Source: a virus
Virus record (IMG/VR): IMGVR_UViG_3300009000_000014
Coordinates: 1-37,679 of that record
DNA length: 37,679 nucleotides
Direction: 5' to 3' (one strand)
The stretch's first letter is position 1; each line of letters starts with the position of its first letter. Made by a program: the position numbers and the translations under genes. A model generated the notes under the pieces. That model searched no databases. It was given only the letters and a program-made list of their open reading frames with translations, and was not told the origin of the DNA. Positions 14,546 to 22,346 of this stretch are shown in pieces.

Positions 14546-16660
14546 ATGTCCTTAAATATTACCAGTAAAGAAGTCTTGGCGAGGTTGATGGCTAATGAGA
14601 ACATCACCGTCGTTCACAAGAAAACCGAGACAGCTTCCTTTGATGTGAAGAATCGTGTTCTCACGCTTCCTCAGTGGAAAGACATGGGCAATGAGACTTA
14701 TGACCATCTTGTTGGTCATGAAGTTGGGCACTCTTTATATACTCCAGCTGATGAATGGTTCGCTGCCTGTAAAGATAAAGACGAAGGGTATCGTAGTTTC
14801 GTCAACGTCATTGAAGATGCTCGTATCGAAAAATTAATTCAGCGTCGCTATCCTGGATTGCGTCGTTCATTCATCAAGTCATATCGTAAAATGTTGGCTG
14901 ATGGTTTCTTCGGCAAAGACGAAGCTGAAATTAACAACTTCAAATTAATCGACCGCCTCAATGTTTTCTTCAAATGCGGTGCTTCGCTTGGTGTTGAATT
15001 TTCTTCCAACGAACGTGATTGGGTTAAGAAAATTGAAAACGCTGAGACCTTCCAAGATGTTCTTAATATCGCCAACGGTTTATATGGCGATGCCTCTGAA
15101 GAGTATGAGAAAGAACAAGAAATCAAACGACTTGCCATGTTCGGTGAAGATGGTGAAGGCGAAGACGATGAAGAAGATGGTGATGAAGTTGAAATTCCAT
15201 TTGGCGGTGGTAATGACGACGACTTCGAAGACGCTGAAGAAATTGAAACCGATGAAGAAAGCGATGACACTTTCGTTGGCCAAGGTGCTGGCGAACAAGA
15301 AGTTGATGGACCGCTCTCTGAAACCGATCGTGCTTTGCAGCAAAATATCTTTAACACTTTTGTTGATGGTAATATTGAAGTCAACAATTTCTTTTTGAAT
15401 GATTGTAAAATTGATGGTCTTATTGAAGACTATAAACAAATTATTGAAAAACATTCTACAGAAGAATATGCCGATCTTCGTGAAGCTGGTGCAGAGATGT
15501 TTAAGAATTTCAATCTTAACAGCAAAAACTCAATCAACTATATGGTAAAAGAATTTGAAATGCGCAAGTCTGCGGCAGCATACAGTCGTGCTAAGATTGC
15601 CAAAACTGGTGTGATTGATTCTGTGAAAATGAACAATTACAAATTCAGCGATGACATCTTTCGCAAAATGACAGTACTGCCTGAAGGTAAGAACCATGGA
15701 ATGATTATGTTTATTGACTGGTCTGGTTCAATGGCTGAGCACCTGAAAAACACATTTGATCAGCTTTTGAATATGGTTCTGTTTTGTAAGCAAGTGAATA
15801 TCCCATTCGAAGTCTATGCGTTTACAGATCGCCGTTCAAATAATAATTCACAAAACTTTTCTCAAACTCAAGTCGATAATCAATTGATGTATAGTTCAGA
15901 ATTTGGTTTAATGAAATTTTTTGATAATAAAATGAACCGCAAACAGTTGAGTGAAATGGCTGGGATTCTTTTGGCAACAGCCACTTATTTCAATTCCAGA
16001 AAACAATATTCAATAAACTATGACTTGTGGTTGGGTGGAACACCACTTGCTGAAACGATTATGGCTGCATTTAAAGTTTATGAAAATTTCAAAAAGTCTA
16101 ATCGTTGCGATATCGTCAATACAATCTTTTTGACTGATGGAGACGGGGACTATATTGATGTTGCTTTTCAAAATCAATATGGAGTTCTTAGAGAAGCAAG
16201 AGTTGGATCGTTCTTTAGCACATGGAAAGATACAACAAAAATAGTTAATCTTGTAGATCCTGTTACAAAAAAATCATATCGTGCTAATCATTCGAATGAC
16301 ATTTCCGCAACGTTGTTGAAAATGTATCGTGACCGCACTGGTGAAACAGTAATTGGATATCGTTTGGTTCCTTCAACTAAAGGTCGTTTTATCAGTCAAA
16401 TAGGTTGGGACTTGGGTTATAGTGAAAAGTATACTGCTTGGGAAGAACTTAAAAAGCATCGTTTCACTACCATTAAATCTAAAGCATATGATGAATATTT
16501 CCTTATCCTTGGTGGTAAAAATCTGGAAACCTCAAATGGTGAAATCGAGGTGGCCAGCGACGCTTCTAAAGCCAAGATTCGGTCTGCCTTCCGCAAAGCG
16601 AATACAGGAAAGCGTGAGAGCCGTGTATTATTATCAAAATTTATTGAAAAAATTGCATAA
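14546..16660 (+). CDS. CobT-like protein: HExxH domain plus VWA domain
   Basis: The 704-residue protein has three parts. Residues 1-190 contain HEVGH (58-62) and, downstream, NVIEDARIEKLIQRR, the layout of an HExxH zinc peptidase whose third ligand would be the Glu of NVIEDAR. Residues about 200-260 are an acidic linker of Asp, Glu and Gly. The rest carries a VWA domain with a complete MIDAS: DWSGSM near 391, GGTPLAE near 497 and LTDGDGD near 529. This resembles the CobT subunit of cobaltochelatase and DUF2201-like metallopeptidase/VWA proteins. Its partner ATPase is the next gene. Marine phages often have a CobS-like gene without a cobalamin pathway, so a chaperone or peptidase machine acting on an unknown target is as likely as cobalt insertion. 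Confidence 0.85.
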   Translation: MSLNITSKEVLARLMANENITVVHKKTETASFDVKNRVLTLPQWKDMGNETYDHLVGHEVGHSLYTPADEWFAACKDKDEGYRSFVNVIEDARIEKLIQRRYPGLRRSFIKSYRKMLADGFFGKDEAEINNFKLIDRLNVFFKCGASLGVEFSSNERDWVKKIENAETFQDVLNIANGLYGDASEEYEKEQEIKRLAMFGEDGEGEDDEEDGDEVEIPFGGGNDDDFEDAEEIETDEESDDTFVGQGAGEQEVDGPLSETDRALQQNIFNTFVDGNIEVNNFFLNDCKIDGLIEDYKQIIEKHSTEEYADLREAGAEMFKNFNLNSKNSINYMVKEFEMRKSAAAYSRAKIAKTGVIDSVKMNNYKFSDDIFRKMTVLPEGKNHGMIMFIDWSGSMAEHLKNTFDQLLNMVLFCKQVNIPFEVYAFTDRRSNNNSQNFSQTQVDNQLMYSSEFGLMKFFDNKMNRKQLSEMAGILLATATYFNSRKQYSINYDLWLGGTPLAETIMAAFKVYENFKKSNRCDIVNTIFLTDGDGDYIDVAFQNQYGVLREARVGSFFSTWKDTTKIVNLVDPVTKKSYRANHSNDISATLLKMYRDRTGETVIGYRLVPSTKGRFISQIGWDLGYSEKYTAWEELKKHRFTTIKSKAYDEYFLILGGKNLETSNGEIEVASDASKAKIRSAFRKANTGKRESRVLLSKFIEKIA

Positions 16661-16666
16661 TAGGTG

Positions 16667-16695
16667 TTTACTTTAATTGAGAATTGCGATAATAT
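16667..16695 (+). promoter_or_regulatory. Early/middle promoter before the CobS-like gene
   Basis: GTTTACTTTAATTG at 16666 contains TTTACT at 16667-16672, and TAATAT at 16690-16695 lies 17 bp downstream; GATAAT at 16688-16693 is an alternative -10. It is the same element type as before the VWA gene, so the two subunits may be expressed at the same time. The leader is about 25 bases and includes GAGAGGAA before the ATG at 16729. Confidence 0.6.
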
Positions 16696-16728
16696 TGTAT
16701 TATAGGTTGAAAGAGAGGAATTTATATT

Positions 16729-17889
16729 ATGAAATTGAATGCTAAACAAATTGCTTTTGTGCAGCTTGCTATTGAAAATGTTGGTGGTAATGAGATCACC
16801 AATAAGCAAATCAATGAGATCGTGAAGAACGAAAATGTCTCATATCCAAGCTGGTTGGCCAGTGACGCTTATCGTATCGGTCGTGGTCTGTATCGACTCC
16901 CCAATATCATGGGAGAAGCTGAGGTTGAAGAGACCGCCGAAGTTGCGCTTCAAACCAAACAGTTGGTTGGCGATCTGAACGTTGATACCAATGGCTTTAC
17001 TGAAAACTTGGTTCCTGAAGTTGACGACCTCTTCGTTGCTTTCGGCGAGTTCAAATCAGTAAAGCAGATTCTGAAGTCAAAATTATTTTATCCGATTTAC
17101 ATTACTGGTCTTTCTGGTAATGGTAAGACATTTGGTGTTGAGCAAGCCTGTGCTCAGTTGAAACGTGAAGTCATCCGTGTCAACTTCACTGTTGAAACCG
17201 ACGAGGATGACCTGATTGGTGGCTTCCGTCTAGTAAATGGTGACACCAAATACTTCAAAGGTCCAGTGATCAATGCTATGGAAAAAGGTGCGGTCTTGCT
17301 CCTTGATGAGATCGATCTGGCTAATCCTGCGAAGGTCATGTGCCTTCAGTCTATTCTTGAGGGTAAAGGATACTTCATCAAAAAGACTGGCGAGTTTATC
17401 AAACCTGCTAAGGGATTCACAGTCGTTGCGACTGCAAACACGAAAGGCAAGGGTTCAGAGGATGGTCGTTTCATCGGCACTAACGTAATGAACGAAGCAT
17501 TCCTTGAGCGTTTCCCAATCACCTTTGAACAGGAATATGCCCCTGTTGCTGTCGAGAAAAAGATCCTCAGCAAAGTCTTTGAGAGTCTTGAAGTTGATGA
17601 TGTTGAGTTTGTTGAGAAACTTGTAGACTGGGCTGACATCATTCGTAAGACTTTCTATGATGGTGGTGTTGACGAAGTTGTCTCTACTCGCCGTCTGGTA
17701 CACATTGCGAAAGCATACTCTATCTTTGAAGATCGTATGCGTTCCATCGAAGTTTGTATCAATCGCTTTGATGAAGATACGAAACAGTCCTTCAAAGATC
17801 TCTATACCAAGATCGATGCGGATGTGATTCCAGAGCAAGAGCAAGAAGTCGAAAATAATTTAGAAACGACTGATGAAGTTCCTTTCTAA
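16729..17889 (+). CDS. cobS: CobS/MoxR-like AAA+ ATPase
   Basis: The 386-residue protein has an N-terminal winged-helix-like region (residues 1-60, YPSWLASDAYRIGRGLYRLP) and an AAA+ domain: Walker A GLSGNGKT near 126-133, VNFTVETDEDDLIGGFRLVNG (the CobS/MoxR substrate loop region), Walker B LLLDEIDLANP near 189-199, sensor 1 TVVATANT, an arginine finger region NEAFLERF, and sensor 2 STRRLVHIAKAY. It pairs with the VWA protein upstream as the motor of a MoxR-VWA machine. In cobaltochelatase the same pair drives Co insertion by CobN; no CobN-like gene is in this window. Annotation as cobS in marine phages is customary. Confidence 0.88.
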   Translation: MKLNAKQIAFVQLAIENVGGNEITNKQINEIVKNENVSYPSWLASDAYRIGRGLYRLPNIMGEAEVEETAEVALQTKQLVGDLNVDTNGFTENLVPEVDDLFVAFGEFKSVKQILKSKLFYPIYITGLSGNGKTFGVEQACAQLKREVIRVNFTVETDEDDLIGGFRLVNGDTKYFKGPVINAMEKGAVLLLDEIDLANPAKVMCLQSILEGKGYFIKKTGEFIKPAKGFTVVATANTKGKGSEDGRFIGTNVMNEAFLERFPITFEQEYAPVAVEKKILSKVFESLEVDDVEFVEKLVDWADIIRKTFYDGGVDEVVSTRRLVHIAKAYSIFEDRMRSIEVCINRFDEDTKQSFKDLYTKIDADVIPEQEQEVENNLETTDEVPF

Positions 17890-17909
17890 TCGACTATATA
17901 ATATTGACT

Positions 17910-17934
17910 GGGGGGTTTACTTAAATCCCCCTTT
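17910..17934 (+). terminator. Hairpin terminator after cobS-like gene, overlapping the next promoter
   Basis: GGGGGG at 17910-17915 pairs with TCCCCC at 17926-17931 (five G-C pairs and one G-T), extended by TTT/AAA, with an ACTT loop, followed by TTT. The stem is strong but the T tract is short. The loop side contains the TTTACT element of the downstream promoter, so termination and initiation signals share bases. Confidence 0.7.
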
Positions 17935-17944
17935 CAGTTACAAT
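17916..17944 (+). promoter_or_regulatory. Early/middle promoter embedded in the hairpin, before the glycosyltransferase
   Basis: TTTACT at 17916-17921 and TACAAT at 17939-17944 are separated by 17 bp, the spacing seen for the other TTTACT sites. The upstream bases are GGGGG rather than TGC because they form the terminator stem. The transcript would start near 17951, with AGGAG at 17964-17968 before the ATG at 17979. Confidence 0.62.
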
Positions 17945-17978
17945 GAATTTATTATGATAATGACAGGAGTATATAATA

Positions 17979-18839
17979 ATGGAAATACAAATTGACTTGG
18001 AGCAGTTGCGTAAACGTAAACTGTTCGTCGCCACTCCAATGTATGGTGGGCAATGTCATGGTATGTACACTAAGTCTACAGCTGACCTTGCGAAACTCTG
18101 CCAAGCATATGGCATCGAATGTAAGTTCTTTTATCTCTTCAATGAATCACTGATCACTCGTGCACGCAACTATTGCGTTGACGAGTTTTTGCGCAGTGAC
18201 TATACGCATCTGATGTTCATTGATTCGGATATTGGCTTTGATCCCAATGACGTGTTGACGCTTATGGCTTTGGCTGATCCAGATATTCAGGGCGAAGATC
18301 GGAAAGAGATTTTATGTGGACCATATCCTAAGAAAACGATTGCTTGGGAAAAAATCGTACAGGCAGTCAACAAAGGGTATGCTGACGACAATCCAGGAAA
18401 CCTTGAGAAATATGTTGGTGATTATGTCTTTAATCCTAAAGGCGACCAACCATCGATTCGTATTGATGAGCCAGTGAAAGTTCTTGAGGGTGGTACAGGA
18501 TTTATGATGGTTCAGCGTAGTGCTTTCGAGAAGTTTGATGATGTATATCCTGATTACAAATACAAACCTGACCATGTGCGCACCAAGCACTTCGATGGTT
18601 CACGTTATATCATGATGTATTTCCAAGCACTCATCGATCCAGACTCAGAACGTTATTTGTCTGAAGACTATATGTTCTGTCAGTGGATGGATAAGATCGG
18701 CGTTCATACTTGGATGTGTCCTTGGATGAAACTGCTTCATACAGGTTCTTATACTTTCGGTGGTAGTTTGGTTGACATTGCTCAACTTGGTGCTTCGGCA
18801 ACAGCTGACGTTGAGCAAATTAAGAATATGAAGAAGTGA
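17979..18839 (+). CDS. GT-A type glycosyltransferase
   Basis: A 286-residue protein with KLFVATPMYGGQ at the N-terminus, LITRARNYCVDEFLRSDYTH, the acidic metal-binding motif MFIDSDIGFDPNDV near residues 77-90, GGTGFMMVQRSAFEKF near 170, and a C-terminal SEDYMFCQWMDKIGVHTW typical of GT-A enzymes that place acceptor and metal near that segment. No membrane segment is visible, so it should act in the cytoplasm. Possible acceptors are hydroxymethylated bases made by the TET/JBP enzyme, or a virion protein. It has its own promoter and is separated from the modification cassette by the CobT/CobS pair. Confidence 0.82.
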   Translation: MEIQIDLEQLRKRKLFVATPMYGGQCHGMYTKSTADLAKLCQAYGIECKFFYLFNESLITRARNYCVDEFLRSDYTHLMFIDSDIGFDPNDVLTLMALADPDIQGEDRKEILCGPYPKKTIAWEKIVQAVNKGYADDNPGNLEKYVGDYVFNPKGDQPSIRIDEPVKVLEGGTGFMMVQRSAFEKFDDVYPDYKYKPDHVRTKHFDGSRYIMMYFQALIDPDSERYLSEDYMFCQWMDKIGVHTWMCPWMKLLHTGSYTFGGSLVDIAQLGASATADVEQIKNMKK

Positions 18840-19132
18840 TGAGCAAATTTAAATTTAATGAGGATAAGATCCTCAAAGAACTTTATGATTATGTGGCTGC
18901 AACCTATGATGGGCATTATGCTCTTAATAAGTTTCAGTCAACCGAGTTTATAATTGACAATGGACACGGTGAAGGATTCTGTCTTGGCAACATTATCAAA
19001 TATGCGCAACGCTATGGTAAAAAAGAAGGCAAGAACAGAAAAGACTTGCTAAAAGTCGCACATTATGCTATAATTGCATTGTATATTAACTCTCTTGAAA
19101 ATAATGAGGTGAATGAAGATGAAGATCAGTGA
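18839..19132 (+). CDS. DUF3310-like protein
   Basis: The ATG at 18839 overlaps the glycosyltransferase stop and gives 97 residues. The segment EFIIDNGHGEGFCLGNIIKY followed by AQRYGKKEGKNRKDLLKVAHY is the hallmark of DUF3310 proteins (FxxGNxIKYxxRxxxK, then a Leu/Lys helix), common in phages and often annotated as nucleotide kinase-like without proof. It ends with an acidic tail. The last codons overlap the sliding clamp gene. No activity is established. Confidence 0.75.
   Translation: MSKFKFNEDKILKELYDYVAATYDGHYALNKFQSTEFIIDNGHGEGFCLGNIIKYAQRYGKKEGKNRKDLLKVAHYAIIALYINSLENNEVNEDEDQ
19046..19074 (+). promoter_or_regulatory. Extended -10 promoter for the sliding clamp
   Basis: TTGCTA at 19046-19051 and TATAAT at 19069-19074 are 17 bp apart, with TGC directly before the -10 (19066-19068) as in extended -10 promoters. 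It lies inside the end of the DUF3310-like gene, and the start near 19081 leaves about 38 bases before gp45. Confidence 0.7.
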
Positions 19133-19784
19133 AGAAACATTTGACGTATTGAAAAACTTTTCATCAATCAATCCGTCTATTGCCATCAAACAAGGTAATG
19201 TGATTCGTACAATTTCTGAGCAGAAGAATATTTTGGCTCAAGCAGTTGTAAATGAATCCATGCCTGTAGACTATGCAATCTATGACTTGAATCAGTTTTT
19301 GGGTCTTTCGAGTTTATTCGAAGAACCAGACTTTGCTTTTGGCGAAATGGATGTGACCATTCGTGATAATAATACTCGTTCACGTTACACATTCACCGAC
19401 CCAGCAATGATCACTTCTCCTCCGGAGAAAAACATTCAGTTGGATTCCCCTGAGATCGATTTCCAAATGCCGTATGCTTCTCTGAAGCGTGTTATCAATG
19501 GCGCCAATCAGCTTGGCTTGCCAGAGATCGCTGTGCGTGGTGGTGCTGGGATTATCTCTCTTGTTGCTACGAATACCAAAAACCCAACAACGAATGAGTT
19601 TAGTGTTGACGTCGGTCAAACGAATGCGAACTTCCAGATGATTTTCAAAACTGAGAATCTCAAATTTATGGCTCTTGACTATTCTGTTAAGATCTCTTCA
19701 AAGGGCGTGTCTCAATTTACCAACGAATCAAAATCTATTGATTATTGGGTTGCCACAGAAGCAGGAAGCGAGTATAATGGCTAA
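19119..19784 (+). CDS. 45: gp45 sliding clamp
   Basis: I prefer the ATG at 19119, because AGGTGA at 19107-19112 is well spaced and MKISEETFDVLKNFSSINPS aligns with T4 MKLSKDTTALLKNFATINSG; an ATG at 19113 would add two residues. The 221-residue length matches T4 gp45 (228). AIYDLNQFLGLSSL is the conserved interdomain segment of the trimeric clamp. gp45 tethers gp43 to DNA and activates late transcription through gp55; C-terminal tails suited to clamp binding are visible on both partners here. Confidence 0.95.
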   Translation: MKISEETFDVLKNFSSINPSIAIKQGNVIRTISEQKNILAQAVVNESMPVDYAIYDLNQFLGLSSLFEEPDFAFGEMDVTIRDNNTRSRYTFTDPAMITSPPEKNIQLDSPEIDFQMPYASLKRVINGANQLGLPEIAVRGGAGIISLVATNTKNPTTNEFSVDVGQTNANFQMIFKTENLKFMALDYSVKISSKGVSQFTNESKSIDYWVATEAGSEYNG

Positions 19785-19959
19785 TGTTGTTTTGTCTGAA
19801 CAAGACGCAAAGAATATTTTGATTATTATTGACACCTGCTCCAAGCGTGGAGCGTTTGAGGGTGCTGAACTTGCTGGCGTTGGTCAAACTCGAAACAATG
19901 TTGTAATCGCTCTTCAAGAGTTGAGCGAAATCGTTTCGAAGGTAGAAGATGCCCAATAA
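19777..19959 (+). CDS. Small protein between clamp and clamp loader
   Basis: The ATG at 19777 follows CAGGAA at a good distance and opens 60 residues: MANVVLSEQDAKNILIIIDT, then CSKRGAFEGAELAGVGQTRN and a helical end LQELSEIVSKVEDAQ. It overlaps the gp45 end by 8 bases, and gp44 begins 17 bases after its stop, so it belongs to the clamp/clamp loader operon. The sequence looks like a compact helical protein. I do not know its function. Confidence 0.8.
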   Translation: MANVVLSEQDAKNILIIIDTCSKRGAFEGAELAGVGQTRNNVVIALQELSEIVSKVEDAQ

Positions 19960-19976
19960 TTTGGAAGGACTATATT

Positions 19977-20918
19977 ATGAAAGAAGAATTTCTCTTTGTC
20001 GAGAAATATCGACCGAAAACTGTGGAAGAAACTATTCTTCCTGATGACTTGAAAAACACCTTTCAAACTTTTGTTGACACTAAAAATATTCCAAACCTAA
20101 TTCTCTCAGGCACTGCTGGTGTTGGTAAGACCACCATCGCTAAAGCAATGCTTGAGGAATTGGGCTGTGATTATATCGTCATCAATGGTTCCGATGAGGG
20201 ACGATCTATCGATGTGCTTCGTAATGAGATTAAGAACTTTGCTTCTTCAGTTTCATTTGCTGGCGGTCGTAAGTATGTGATTCTTGATGAGGCAGATTAT
20301 CTAAATGCCAACTCAACACAACCTGCTCTTCGCAATTTCATGGAAGAGTATAGTAAGAACTGCGGTTTTATTCTCACCTGTAATTTTCTCAATCGTATCA
20401 TTGAACCATTACATTCACGTTGCTCAGTCATTCAGTTTAGATTGAGCAAAGAGGATAAGCCAAAGATGGCAGCGCAATTCTTCAAGCGTGTTCAAAATAT
20501 TCTTAAAACTGAGAATATCGAATATGATGACAAAGTGGTTGCCGAACTTATCAAAAAATATTTTCCTGACAATCGTCGTGTGCTGAATGAGATTCAACGT
20601 TATTCTGTAACTGGTAAGATTGATGCTGGCATTTTAAGCAAGATGTCTGATGTCAATATATCAGAACTAATGAATGCGTTGAGAGATAAAGAGTTTAGCA
20701 CAGTTCGTAAGTGGGCTGCACTTAATGTTGATGGCGAGACTACACCTATCTTTCGTAAGATCTATGATAGCATGTATGATTATGTTAAGCCAGAAAGCAT
20801 TCCGCAAGTCGTTGTGACGCTCGCCGACTATCAATACAAGTCTGCATTCGTTGCCGATTATGAGATCAATATGGTTGCTTGTCTTACTGAACTGATGGTA
20901 GATTGTGAGTGGAAATGA
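19977..20918 (+). CDS. 44: gp44 clamp loader large subunit
   Basis: A 313-residue AAA+ ATPase: N-terminal EKYRPKTVEETILP, Walker A GTAGVGKTT near residues 45-53, Walker B ILDEADYL near 103-110, sensor 1 FILTCNFLNRI, the arginine-finger motif SRC in LHSRCSVIQFR near 143-153, and sensor 2 FPDNRRVLNEIQR. Four gp44 and one gp62 form the loader that opens gp45 and closes it on primed DNA. The stop overlaps the gp62 start (ATGA), which fits coupled synthesis in a fixed ratio. Confidence 0.97.
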   Translation: MKEEFLFVEKYRPKTVEETILPDDLKNTFQTFVDTKNIPNLILSGTAGVGKTTIAKAMLEELGCDYIVINGSDEGRSIDVLRNEIKNFASSVSFAGGRKYVILDEADYLNANSTQPALRNFMEEYSKNCGFILTCNFLNRIIEPLHSRCSVIQFRLSKEDKPKMAAQFFKRVQNILKTENIEYDDKVVAELIKKYFPDNRRVLNEIQRYSVTGKIDAGILSKMSDVNISELMNALRDKEFSTVRKWAALNVDGETTPIFRKIYDSMYDYVKPESIPQVVVTLADYQYKSAFVADYEINMVACLTELMVDCEWK

Positions 20919-21307
20919 GTAATCCGTTTGACTATGTAAATGCCATCTCTCAAACTAAAGAAAACATGGTGCGTAATACTGAAAACGACGAGTTGGCGAT
21001 CAAAGGTTACAATCCATTCTTGACTAACAAATCCTTATCTTATCACATTGACACTATTGGTGTTGCAAACGAGATGAACATGCGCCACGATGCGGATGCT
21101 CGAATGCAGTTTGAATATTTACTAAATAGTGTCAGACCCAAAAAAAGGTTTGCTAAGTGGGTGAAAAGAGTTGAGGACGAAGATATATCGTCCATAAAGG
21201 AGTATTATGGATACAATGATGTTAAAGCAGAGCAAGCATTGTCTATCCTAACTCCCCAACAACTTGAACTTATTAAGCAGAAACTCTCAAAGGGTGGAAA
21301 GAATTAA
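20915..21307 (+). CDS. 62: gp62 clamp loader small subunit
   Basis: The ATG at 20915 overlaps the gp44 stop and gives 130 residues, shorter than T4 gp62 (187) as is usual in marine relatives. FEYLLNSVRPKKRFAKWVKR aligns with the T4 FNYLMAAVPRGKRYGKWAK block. The C-terminal half is helical (LTPQQLELIKQKLSKG). There is no strong ribosome site, so translation probably depends on gp44. It serves as the non-ATPase collar subunit of the loader. Confidence 0.9.
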   Translation: MSNPFDYVNAISQTKENMVRNTENDELAIKGYNPFLTNKSLSYHIDTIGVANEMNMRHDADARMQFEYLLNSVRPKKRFAKWVKRVEDEDISSIKEYYGYNDVKAEQALSILTPQQLELIKQKLSKGGKN

Positions 21308-21333
21308 CTGCGTGACTAAGAAGGATAAAAAAT

Positions 21334-21732
21334 ATGTCTATCAGTTTGGAAAACTTGATTGAAGTGAGGTTGAAAGAAGACGATGATTTTCTTAAAATCC
21401 GTGAAACGCTTACAAGAATTGGTGTGGCTTCTCGTAAAGACAAGACCATCTATCAATCTTGCCACATTTTACACAAGCAAGGCAAATACTACATTGTACA
21501 CTTCAAGGAACTATTTGCTCTTGATGGCAAACCCAGCAATTTTGACGAAAGCGATATCGGTCGTAGGAACGCTATAACCAAGTTGCTTGCTGAGTGGGGA
21601 TTAATTGATATTGTAAGTGAGGATAAAGTAAACGATCCTGTCGCTCCAATGTCTCAGATTAAAATCCTACCATATCGTGAAAAGGATGAGTGGACGCTGA
21701 CAGCAAAATATAATATTGGCAAAAAAAGATAA
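21334..21732 (+). CDS. regA: RegA translational repressor
   Basis: The 132-residue protein matches T4 RegA (122 residues): DFLKIRETLTRIGVASRKDK, IYQSCHILHKQGKYYIVHFK with ELFALDG, ITKLLAEWGLIDIV and the C-terminal EWTLTAKYNIG. The N-terminus is about six residues longer than in T4. AAGGAT precedes the ATG. RegA binds near start codons of many early mRNAs, including those of clamp and clamp loader genes and its own. It sits directly after gp62 as in T4. Confidence 0.96.
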   Translation: MSISLENLIEVRLKEDDDFLKIRETLTRIGVASRKDKTIYQSCHILHKQGKYYIVHFKELFALDGKPSNFDESDIGRRNAITKLLAEWGLIDIVSEDKVNDPVAPMSQIKILPYREKDEWTLTAKYNIGKKR

Positions 21733-21740
21733 AATTGCCC

Positions 21741-21771
21741 TTGTATATGGTATTCAAAAATACTATATAAT
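21741..21771 (+). promoter_or_regulatory. Possible promoter for hsp20
   Basis: TATAAT at 21766-21771 is perfect, but the best -35 candidate, TTGTAT at 21741-21746, is 19 bp away, longer than usual. The site is in the 105-base gap after regA. A start near 21778 would give a leader of about 60 bases, beginning with a short hairpin (GAAC with GTTC, CCGA with TCGG, 21777-21797). Confidence 0.5.
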
Positions 21772-21804
21772 AACGTGAACGCCGAACGGTCGGGTTCATA
21801 ATCA

Positions 21805-21829
21805 ATCTTGCTTTAACAAAAAAGGAGAT
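21805..21829 (+). promoter_or_regulatory. Leader hairpin over the hsp20 ribosome site
   Basis: ATCTT (21805-21809) can pair with GAGAT (21825-21829) and TTT (21812-21814) with AAA (21820-21822), with a two-base mismatch between them and a five-base loop. The paired strand contains the AAGGAG ribosome site (21822-21827). An imperfect, weak stem over the ribosome site is the design of bacterial RNA thermometers before small heat-shock genes. This is a paper fold only; its stability was not calculated. Confidence 0.35.
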
Positions 21830-21837
21830 AACATAAC

Positions 21838-22245
21838 ATGACCAGAACACAATCTTTATTTCCACAATCTGCGTTTATTGGTTTTGAACGTCTTTTGGAT
21901 GATATGGAATTTGCAACAAAACATGCTAATGACCATTATCCTCCACATAATATCATTAAAGAAAGCGATACAGAATACACCATTGAGGTGGCTGTTGCAG
22001 GCTTTTCGAAAGAAGACATCAAAGTCGAGCAGAAAGAAAGATCACTGAAGATCACTGGCGAATACAAGTCTAAAGGGCGTGATGTAATCCATCGTGGAAT
22101 TTCAACACGAAACTTCAAAAGACAATTTCGCCTTTCCGAGTATGTTCAAGTAACTGGAGCATCTTTTCGAGACGGTCTACTTGCAGTAACATTGAAGATA
22201 GAAATCCCAGAAGAGAAGCAGCCTCGTCAAATCACTATCGATTAA
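21838..22245 (+). CDS. hsp20: Hsp20/alpha-crystallin small heat-shock protein
   Basis: The 135-residue protein has a short N-terminal arm (FERLLDDMEFATK), then the alpha-crystallin domain: IIKESDTEYTIEVAVAGFSK, EDIKVEQKERSLKITGEY, GISTRNFKRQFRLSEYVQV, ASFRDGLLAVTLKIEIPEE (the A-x-x-x-G-L signature), and a C-terminal PRQITI with the I-x-I anchoring motif. It binds unfolding proteins without ATP and forms oligomers. Small heat-shock genes near this position are a regular feature of marine T4-like phages, presumably aiding replisome or capsid proteins. Confidence 0.94.
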   Translation: MTRTQSLFPQSAFIGFERLLDDMEFATKHANDHYPPHNIIKESDTEYTIEVAVAGFSKEDIKVEQKERSLKITGEYKSKGRDVIHRGISTRNFKRQFRLSEYVQVTGASFRDGLLAVTLKIEIPEEKQPRQITID

Positions 22246-22259
22246 AACGAGGAAATACA

Positions 22260-22346
22260 ATGACTGATTTTACAACCAATGTAATCTTTGCAGTTATCAC
22301 ACTGTGCATGATTACAGTAGTTTTACAACCATTAATCTTAATGTAA
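22260..22346 (+). CDS. 28-residue single-pass membrane peptide
   Basis: An ATG at 22260 with GAGGA upstream at 6-base spacing opens MTDFTTNVIFAVITLCMITV followed by VLQPLILM and a stop. Residues 7-28 form one hydrophobic segment with two prolines or polar breaks at most, long enough to span a membrane. It lies 14 bases after hsp20 and before the lysozyme gene. It is too short to be a standard holin, and no family is recognised; the good ribosome site is the main support. Confidence 0.55.
   Translation: MTDFTTNVIFAVITLCMITVVLQPLILM

Noticed and set aside
14848-15387. A 179-codon open frame on the minus strand inside the VWA gene
   Set aside because: It mirrors the acidic Asp/Glu repeat of the real gene, giving a Ser/Pro-rich product with no ribosome site; all well-supported genes are on the + strand.
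16729-17889. Assignment of the AAA+ protein as a true cobaltochelatase subunit
   Set aside because: The motifs fit CobS, but no CobN or corrin gene is present; I keep the symbol by custom and leave the function open.
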